18,460 nucleotides of DNA from Geobacter sp. (GTDB lineage Bacteria; Desulfobacterota; Desulfuromonadia; Geobacterales; DSM-12255): the NCBI GenBank assembly GCA_012026855.1, contig VEOV01000293.1:1-18460 (forward strand), in the 5' to 3' direction. Of this stretch, positions 7,576-13,404 are shown piece after piece (within the stretch, counting starts at the first letter, position 1; the number at the start of each line of letters is the position of its first letter). A model generated the notes under the pieces. It was given only the letters and a program-made list of their open reading frames with translations, was not told the origin of the DNA and made no database searches. A program made the position numbers and the translations under genes.

Positions 7576-9449
7576 GTGGTCAGAGATATATTCGTGCCGG
7601 TCAGGATACGACCAAAAGGCTTTATTATATCTCCATTGCTGCAGTCATTCTTTTCCTGATACTGCTCAGCAGGCTATGGTTCCTGCAGTTTATCGAGGTC
7701 GACAGGCTTCGGGTCATGTCCGAGAACAACCGGCTTCGTTTTATTCCGGTTGCCGCTTCCAGAGGGGCGCTGCTCGACCGGAACGGCAAGATCATTGTCA
7801 ATAACACCCCGTCATTCAGCCTTGCAGTCATCCCCAATGAAGTCAAAGATATCACCTATCTGGTTGAAAACATCTCAAGGATTATTGGTGTAGACCGGGA
7901 GGAACTTCTCTCCAGATGGACCAAAAGCAAGGGGCGGGCGAAATATTTTCCGGTGGTGCTTGCGTCTGGTCTGACCCGGGACCAGGTTGAGTATTTTGAA
8001 GAGAACCGCCTGCGTCTGCCAGGTATTGAAGTTGAGGTGAAACCGGTACGGGAGTACCCCGGGGGCACTTTCTCATCCCATCTGCTCGGTTACATTGCCG
8101 AAGTGTCGGATAAAGAACTGGATATGCCCGACTTCTCCGATTACAACCCTGGCGATTATATCGGCAAGAACGGCATTGAAAGAAGTTATGAAAAGTATCT
8201 CCATGGTGAGGACGGCGGCAGACAGATTGAAGTCGATGCCCGCGGTCGATACCTCAGAACCTTGAGTGAAAATCCTCCGGTCCCGGGGCAGAGCATGGAA
8301 TTGACCATTGATCTTGACCTGCAGCGGGCGGCTGAAAAAGCCCTTGGTGACAAGGCGGCAGCAGTTATCGCCCTTGATGTAAACAATGGTGAGGTGCTCT
8401 CTTTTGCCAGCTCGCCAGGGTTTGACCCGGCGCTCTTTACCGGAAGAATGCCACCCGAAAAGTGGAAATCCTACCTTGAAGACAAGCGCCATCCTCTGGA
8501 AAACAAGGCGTTGAAGGGGCAGTACCCGCCAGGTTCGACCTTCAAGGTTATCACCGCATTGGCCGGCCTCTCTGAAGGGGTGATTGATGAACATACGACG
8601 GTCAACTGCACTGGCGAACATAAGCTCGGCAATGCAACCTTTCGCTGCTGGAACAAGAAGGGGCATGGCAGGATTGACCTCAAGGGGGCTCTGCGGGAGT
8701 CCTGCGATGTTTATTTTTATCTGCTGGGCGAAAAACTCGGCGTAGACAAAATTGCTGATTATGCCAGGCGCTTCTCATTTGGCGAACCGCTCGGTATCGG
8801 CATTGATGGTGAAAAGGGTGGCTTTGTGCCGACATCTGCCTGGAAAGAGAAAAAAACCGGGACAAAATGGTTCAAGGGGGAAACGCTGCCGGTATCAATA
8901 GGGCAGGGGTACCTGACTGCCACCACCATTCAGCTTGCAGCCATGACCGCCGGCCTGGCAACCGACGGCAAGATCTATCGGCCTCATCTTGTCAAACGGA
9001 TTTTGGACCGGGAGGGAAAAACAGCCAGGGAATTTCCGCCGGAACTACTGAAGAAGATCGATCTCAAAGCCGAGCATTTCAGACTTGTCAGAGAGGGACT
9101 GCTGGCGGTTGTCAATGAGCCGCGTGGTACAGGGGCTGCCGCGAGACTATACGAGGTAAAGGTTGCAGGCAAAACCGGCACCTCTCAGGTCGTCAAAATG
9201 AAGGATGGTAAAAATGCTTCTTCCTACCAGTTCAGGGATCATGCCCTTTTTATTGCCTTTGCCCCCTACGAAAAACCTGAGATAGCCGTTGCCGTTGTGG
9301 TTGAGCATGGTGAGCATGGTGGCGGGGCCGCCGCTCCGGTTGCCGGGCAACTGCTCAGAAAGTATTTTGAACTGAAAGGGGTTATCAAACGTACTGAGCC
9401 CAGGGTTGAAGATGAAGATGGCGATGAGGAGTCGGGGGGTGGGGATTGA
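7572..9449 (+). CDS. mrdA: Penicillin-binding protein 2 (elongasome transpeptidase)
   Basis: A 625-residue class B penicillin-binding protein that cross-links peptidoglycan during side-wall growth together with RodA. A single N-terminal membrane anchor lies at about 17-40. A dimerisation/pedestal domain with RGALLDRNG (64-72) and the VREYPGG segment (159-165) follows, then the transpeptidase domain: SxxK nucleophile Ser322-Lys325 (PPGSTFKV), second motif Ser377-Cys-Asp379 and KTG at 534-536 (AGKTGTSQ). Asp in the second motif is normal for PBP2 and separates it from FtsI. The start is TTG 7572, overlapping the mreD stop by 4 bases, with GGAAGAGG 8 bases upstream. The C-terminus is an acidic, glycine-rich tail (about 610-625) and overlaps rodA. 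A 9-base direct repeat at 9303-9320 encodes a doubled EHG. Confidence 0.94.
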   Translation: MSGQRYIRAGQDTTKRLYYISIAAVILFLILLSRLWFLQFIEVDRLRVMSENNRLRFIPVAASRGALLDRNGKIIVNNTPSFSLAVIPNEVKDITYLVENISRIIGVDREELLSRWTKSKGRAKYFPVVLASGLTRDQVEYFEENRLRLPGIEVEVKPVREYPGGTFSSHLLGYIAEVSDKELDMPDFSDYNPGDYIGKNGIERSYEKYLHGEDGGRQIEVDARGRYLRTLSENPPVPGQSMELTIDLDLQRAAEKALGDKAAAVIALDVNNGEVLSFASSPGFDPALFTGRMPPEKWKSYLEDKRHPLENKALKGQYPPGSTFKVITALAGLSEGVIDEHTTVNCTGEHKLGNATFRCWNKKGHGRIDLKGALRESCDVYFYLLGEKLGVDKIADYARRFSFGEPLGIGIDGEKGGFVPTSAWKEKKTGTKWFKGETLPVSIGQGYLTATTIQLAAMTAGLATDGKIYRPHLVKRILDREGKTAREFPPELLKKIDLKAEHFRLVREGLLAVVNEPRGTGAAARLYEVKVAGKTGTSQVVKMKDGKNASSYQFRDHALFIAFAPYEKPEIAVAVVVEHGEHGGGAAAPVAGQLLRKYFELKGVIKRTEPRVEDEDGDEESGGGD

Positions 9450-10546
9450 TTGACAGGAGATTGCTCACAAATTTTGACTGGAAAGTCCTGGCCCTGATCT
9501 TGCTGATTGCAGGCATCGGTGTTCTTAATATCCACAGTGCATCAGCATCATACAAGCTTGTCGGACTGCCATATTCTCTCAAGCAGTTCTACTGGCTGGT
9601 AATCGGCAGCGGACTTGTGCTTATTGTCTGCAGTGTTGACTACCATATCCTTGAGGACTTTTCCTACTGGTTCTACGGCACCTTGCTGGTTTTTCTGCTG
9701 CTTGTGCTCGCAGTCGGCAGGACTTCAATGGGAGCAACCCGGTGGATTCATCTCGGTTTTTTCAGTATGCAACCTTCAGAGCCGATGAAGATTGTCATAA
9801 TCATGACTTTTGCCAGGTATTTTGCCCGTAATCACGCTGTAAATCTTCTTGGGTGGCGCGACATATGGAAACCTCTGCTGCTGCTAGGCTTGCCGGCACT
9901 GCTTATTGCCAAACAACCTGATCTGGGTACTGCAATCATGGTTTGTCTGGTAGCCGGCACCATCATCCTGGCTGTAGGCGTAAGATGGTCGCTTGTTGTC
10001 TCAATGGTCGTCTCGTCACTGCCAATAATTTATGTCGCCTGGCATTATCTGCTGCGAGGTTATCAGAAGAACAGAATATTGAATTTTCTTGATCCGGAAA
10101 GAGATCCACTCAAGAGCGGCTATCACCTGATTCAGAGCAAAATCGCCGTAGGGTCAGGCGGGATATTCGGCCGTGGCTTCATGCAAGGGACCCAGTCGCA
10201 ACTCAGATTCCTGCCTGAGCAGCACACTGATTTTGCTTTTTCAGTATTTGCGGAAGAGTGGGGCTTTGTCGGCACCATGATCCTGCTGTTTCTTTATATG
10301 GCACTAGTTCTTTGGGGGCTGCACGTGGCCAGCCGCTGTAGTGACCGGTTTGGAACGCTTTTGGCTGTTGGCGTTACAGCGATGCTTTTCTGGCATGTTG
10401 TCATTAATATTGGCATGGTAATCGGCCTGTTCCCGGTGGTTGGCGTGCCGCTGCCGTTTTTTTCCTACGGCGGCACCTCCATGATTACCTCCATGATCGG
10501 TGCAGGCCTGTTATTGAATATAAGCATGAGACGGTTCATGTTCTGA
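9446..10546 (+). CDS. rodA: RodA, SEDS-family peptidoglycan glycosyltransferase
   Basis: A 366-residue integral membrane protein of the SEDS family, with about ten membrane helices. It polymerises lipid II into glycan strands and works as a complex with PBP2, encoded just upstream. Signatures include WIHLGFFSMQPSEPMKI (100-116), KQPDLGTA (156-163), the large periplasmic loop with LPEQHTDFAF (256-265) carrying the catalytic Asp262, and the C-terminal PLPFFSYGGTSM (335-346). It starts at TTG 9446, overlapping the mrdA stop by 4 bases, with a G-rich Shine-Dalgarno in 9434-9444. It is RodA and not FtsW because it follows PBP2 and lies with mreD. It is the last gene before a strong inverted repeat. 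Confidence 0.95.
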   Translation: MIDRRLLTNFDWKVLALILLIAGIGVLNIHSASASYKLVGLPYSLKQFYWLVIGSGLVLIVCSVDYHILEDFSYWFYGTLLVFLLLVLAVGRTSMGATRWIHLGFFSMQPSEPMKIVIIMTFARYFARNHAVNLLGWRDIWKPLLLLGLPALLIAKQPDLGTAIMVCLVAGTIILAVGVRWSLVVSMVVSSLPIIYVAWHYLLRGYQKNRILNFLDPERDPLKSGYHLIQSKIAVGSGGIFGRGFMQGTQSQLRFLPEQHTDFAFSVFAEEWGFVGTMILLFLYMALVLWGLHVASRCSDRFGTLLAVGVTAMLFWHVVINIGMVIGLFPVVGVPLPFFSYGGTSMITSMIGAGLLLNISMRRFMF

Positions 10547-10563
10547 CAGCAACGGCTGTTTAG

Positions 10564-10591
10564 TTTACAACATACTAATCTGTATTATAAT
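10564..10591 (+). promoter_or_regulatory. Strong sigma-70 promoter for the HD-GYP/PATAN gene
   Basis: TTTACA (10564-10569, 5 of 6) and a perfect TATAAT (10586-10591) are 16 bases apart. Transcription should start near 10598, inside the left arm of the inverted repeat at 10589-10602. This leaves a leader of about 85 bases before ATG 10683. Confidence 0.65.
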
Positions 10592-10652
10592 CAACTCCAT
10601 CAAGTGTTCATAAAGCAGAATGTGACGCATGATGGAGTTGATTTGTTTTTTC
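10589..10652 (+). terminator. Long-stem terminator-like inverted repeat after rodA
   Basis: AATCAACTCCATCA (10589-10602) and TGATGGAGTTGATT (10630-10643) are perfect 14-base arms around a 27-base loop, followed by a T-rich stretch to 10651. This should end the guaB-rodA transcript, although the loop is longer than usual for an intrinsic terminator. The left arm overlaps the TATAAT box of the next gene, so it could also be an operator for a dimeric regulator. Confidence 0.6.
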
Positions 10653-10682
10653 AGGATTCTACGGTTTTGCGTGGTGTGGACT

Positions 10683-12161
10683 ATGAAAAGTAATAACGGG
10701 ATTCTAATATTCAACAATGGCGGCATGGATCTTGGTCTCATCAGTGCCATGATGGAGGCTGAAGACTGTACGGTCTATCTTACCTCACTTCCGCTGGAAG
10801 CAATCCATATTCTTCAAAGTAAAAATATCGACGTTATTCTTGCTTCTTCCCATCTGGAAGGCATGGAAGGGAGGGAGTTCAAGGCTCTAGTTGAAAAGAT
10901 CCGCCCTGGAGTAAGTATTTTCCTTTTGCCGTCATACCTGCCGTCAAAGATGGCTGACAGTCATGAGCTGACAGCTGAGTGCACCATAAATCTCAAGGAG
11001 TTTGTATATTTCATTCATAACCACATCCGGAATGAGAAGCTTCTTCTGGAGGAATCAACAAGGTTCAAGGACTTTTTCTTCGCCTTCACCGACAGACTGC
11101 TGCAGATATTCGAAGTAAATGACAAATATTTCTTTAACAATGACCATTTAGTTGCCGATCTGTCCCGTCGCATTGCCGTAAAAATGGAACTGGATGAGCA
11201 GTTGATTGATGCCATTCACCTTGCCGCACTGTTGCGTGATATCGGCAAGATTGGCATCCAGAACAGTATCCTGAACGGCAAGTCACGTCTTGAAAGCGGT
11301 GAGCTTGAGATGATGAAATGCCATCCGCTCAATACGGTGCAAATCCTTCGCAAAATCAATTTCCCCTGGAACGTTGATCTGGTGATCAGACATCATCATG
11401 AACAGTACAACGGCAATGGTTATCCCGATGGACTTAAAGGTAGATATATCCCGTTGGGCAGCAGGATCATAGCCATAGCTGACTCATTTGTGGCAATGAC
11501 CACTGACAGGGCATACAGAAAAGCCATGACAGAAGATGCCGCTGTTAACGAAATTGTGAAAATGGTTGGCAGTCAATTTGACCCTGAAGTCATTGAATTT
11601 TTCCTGGCCGTTCTTAAGGAGCGCAACTCTGCACGCATAGAGAGAAAATCACTTCTGGTAATTGAACCGGATGATTCGGCCGCGGCATTTTTGCGGCTGA
11701 ATCTCAATAGTGATTATTACGAGTTGTCATTTGCCGCCACTGCCTCTGAAGCCATGGAGCTCATGGCTGTCACAGAGCCTGCACTGGTAATTGCCTCACA
11801 CAGTTCACTCCAGACTGATAATCACATCTTCTATGCAAAAGCGAGATTGAAGTCGATCCCTTTCATTGTTTTTACTGAACAAAATGACAATGCCATCAGC
11901 TTTCCTTACCATTCAGTCGAATTGCTGGCCAGGCCGCTTGATATTGATGAACTGACCTTGAAAATCAAGTCCTGTCTCAAGTGTGACGCTCCTTCTCACC
12001 GTCAAGGCGTCGCTGAGGTACCCCTGAAAGGGGTTGCCGGTAGTCTGGAGGACATGTCACTCACAGACATCATTCAAGTCCTTAATATGGGGATGAAGAC
12101 TGCTAAAGTCGTCGTGACCAAAGATCACGAGTCCGGTGAGATTTATCTGAAATCAGGCTAG
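10683..12161 (+). CDS. Degenerate HD-GYP protein with pseudo-receivers and truncated PATAN domain
   Basis: 492 residues up to an in-frame TAG. Order: a receiver-like domain (1-115) lacking its phospho-acceptor Asp (ILASSHLEG), an HD-GYP domain (about 145-315), a second receiver-like domain (about 322-432) also lacking the Asp (VIASHSSLQ), and the first half of a PATAN/DUF4388 domain from residue 450. HD-GYP domains normally hydrolyse cyclic-di-GMP. Here His155, the HHH run at 237-239 and NGYPDG (245-250) remain, but the HD dyad is Arg185-Asp186 (LLRDIGKIG), so a metal ligand is lost. I chose ATG 10683; the in-frame ATG 10629 would place 18 unconserved residues in the T-rich terminator region. 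The PATAN domain continues in the same frame past the TAG (see 12162-12392). The enzyme may be inactive and act as a nucleotide-binding or scaffold protein, or the gene may be decaying. Confidence 0.78.
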   Translation: MKSNNGILIFNNGGMDLGLISAMMEAEDCTVYLTSLPLEAIHILQSKNIDVILASSHLEGMEGREFKALVEKIRPGVSIFLLPSYLPSKMADSHELTAECTINLKEFVYFIHNHIRNEKLLLEESTRFKDFFFAFTDRLLQIFEVNDKYFFNNDHLVADLSRRIAVKMELDEQLIDAIHLAALLRDIGKIGIQNSILNGKSRLESGELEMMKCHPLNTVQILRKINFPWNVDLVIRHHHEQYNGNGYPDGLKGRYIPLGSRIIAIADSFVAMTTDRAYRKAMTEDAAVNEIVKMVGSQFDPEVIEFFLAVLKERNSARIERKSLLVIEPDDSAAAFLRLNLNSDYYELSFAATASEAMELMAVTEPALVIASHSSLQTDNHIFYAKARLKSIPFIVFTEQNDNAISFPYHSVELLARPLDIDELTLKIKSCLKCDAPSHRQGVAEVPLKGVAGSLEDMSLTDIIQVLNMGMKTAKVVVTKDHESGEIYLKSG

Positions 12162-12392
12162 GTAATCAGCGCAGATTTGGGTGAGTTGACCGGATGCGCT
12201 GCTTTTTACAAGCTTGTGGAGTGGGGCAAAGGGGAATTCAGGGTTTTTCATGGACACCAGACAGACAATATCAACATCACCGTGGAAACCATGACCCTCT
12301 TGCTGGAGGCAACCAAAGCCATAGACGAAAAAAGATATGCTGAAAACGGTAAAGCCACACCTGGAAATTCAAATACCTCCTCGCTGAACTAA
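12162..12392 (+). pseudogene. C-terminal half of the PATAN domain, separated by an in-frame TAG
   Basis: This is the same reading frame as the preceding gene, continuing directly after the TAG at 12159-12161. The residues VISADLGELTGCAAFYKLVE and then W.KGEFRVFHG complete the PATAN/DUF4388 pattern (G.I.A.LG...G..AF..L..W..G.F) begun upstream, followed by a helix and a polar tail ending in TSSLN. Read through, the whole protein would have 569 positions. A TTG at 12177 could in principle start a separate 71-residue product, but it would begin mid-domain and lacks a Shine-Dalgarno, so a separate gene is unlikely. The stop could be a point mutation (one transition from CAG), a sequencing error, or a site of read-through. 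Confidence 0.7.
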
Positions 12393-12431
12393 ATCTGTAT
12401 TCTCACCTCCATATATTAATTTTAATAATTC

Positions 12432-12458
12432 TGGCAATTGTATTGCATATGGTATAAT
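12432..12458 (+). promoter_or_regulatory. Probable sigma-54 promoter, overlapping a TATAAT box
   Basis: TGGCAA (12432-12437), five bases, then TTGCA (12443-12447) matches the sigma-54 -24/-12 pattern TGGCAC-N5-TTGCW with one mismatch and exact GG-to-GC spacing. A perfect TATAAT at 12453-12458, with CTGGCA 16 bases upstream as a 4-of-6 -35, could serve sigma-70. Both would give transcripts starting about 30-40 bases before the ATG at 12497. The rest of the gap from 12393 is AT-rich with no visible terminator. Confidence 0.6.
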
Positions 12459-12496
12459 TAAAATAAATCAAATCTCCCTCCCATGGAGCCAGGGTA

Positions 12497-13339
12497 ATGG
12501 AACAGCGTAAAAAACTCGGTGAAATATTTGTAGCCCAGGGGATCATTACAGAGAAGACAGTCACGCGTGTGCTCGCTCTCTCTGCTCTGCTAGGCCGAAG
12601 ATTCGGCACAATCCTCGAGGAGATGACTCTGATCACCGGTGAAGAGTTGGCAGCGGCTCTTGCCATCCAGTACGGCTGTAAGGTCGTTAATGGTCTGGAA
12701 AATCATGAATATCCACCTGAACTGCTTGAACTGATTCCGGTAGAAGTGGCCATGAACAATCTGCTTTTCCCCCTGAAGCGGGATGGTAACAAACTTGCCC
12801 TTGCCATGGCAGATCCTACAGACACTAAGGTCATGTCGAATATTGCCTATGACAACGGTCTGGTTATTGTGCCGGTAATTGCCTCACGCAAGGAAATTAA
12901 CGCCGCAATCTGCAAACACTATCTTGGTCGCGACTCAACTCCTTCTGAGCAGAAAACCATCCTGCTTGTGGATGATGATTATGATCAGAGGAAAAGTTTG
13001 TCAGAGCTTTTCGGTAAAAATGGCTACAGAGTCGTAGTTGCTCAGGACGGAATGGATGGATTTAAAGCTGTAATTGCCGAAAAACCCCATGTGATCATAG
13101 CTGCCAAGCAGTTGCCCAAGCTTGATGCCTTTGGACTGTTTGATGCTCTGCAAAAACTGACAGAGACAAAGTTCATCCCGGTAATATTGATAACAGACGC
13201 TTTGACAACTGATGAGGAAGAACGGATTTTTGAAAAGGGTTTCTACGACTGCATTGTAAAACCTTTGCGCGATGTAACCCTGCTTACCAGAGTCAAACGA
13301 GCTCATTTTTTCTTTGATCACCATTACCGGTTGATATGA
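12497..13339 (+). CDS. MshEN domain fused to a receiver lacking its phospho-acceptor
   Basis: A 280-residue protein with the same plan as the one at 2442-3314. The MshEN domain (about 5-145) contains KLGEIF (6-11), RRFGTILEEMTLITGEEL (34-51) and KLALAMADPT (99-108). In related proteins this fold binds cyclic-di-GMP. The receiver (about 152-270) keeps the acidic pocket Asp159-161 and Lys255 but has Ala203 where the phosphorylated Asp should be (IIAAKQLP), so it cannot be phosphorylated there. GGAG lies 8 bases before the ATG. A probable sigma-54 promoter precedes it, and the HEAT and HD-GYP genes follow after 65 bases and then a 4-base overlap, suggesting an operon. Its pocket is less eroded than its paralogue's, which has lost the acidic pair and Lys too. 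The function is unknown; a cyclic-di-GMP responsive adaptor is an inference. Confidence 0.82.
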   Translation: MEQRKKLGEIFVAQGIITEKTVTRVLALSALLGRRFGTILEEMTLITGEELAAALAIQYGCKVVNGLENHEYPPELLELIPVEVAMNNLLFPLKRDGNKLALAMADPTDTKVMSNIAYDNGLVIVPVIASRKEINAAICKHYLGRDSTPSEQKTILLVDDDYDQRKSLSELFGKNGYRVVVAQDGMDGFKAVIAEKPHVIIAAKQLPKLDAFGLFDALQKLTETKFIPVILITDALTTDEEERIFEKGFYDCIVKPLRDVTLLTRVKRAHFFFDHHYRLI

Positions 13340-13404
13340 TTTGCCAGTCGTTCTGGCCGGGTGATGCACAAGCTACACTCCCAAATGAATAAGTGAGGTA
13401 AGCC

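Noticed and set aside
8701..8709. Possible loss of the SxN motif in PBP2 (Ser-Cys-Asp)
   Set aside because: Asp at the third position is normal for PBP2-type transpeptidases, so this is not a defect.
10629..10682. N-terminal extension of the HD-GYP/PATAN gene from ATG 10629
   Set aside because: The added residues are encoded by the second stem arm and T tail of the terminator, and no Shine-Dalgarno precedes them.
12177..12392. Independent 71-residue gene starting at TTG 12177
   Set aside because: It begins in mid-domain, in the same frame as the upstream gene, without a Shine-Dalgarno; it is better read as the severed PATAN end.
13343..13357. Short GCCAG/CTGGC hairpin between the MshEN and HEAT genes
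   Set aside because: Only 5 bp with no T run; too weak to call a terminator or regulator.
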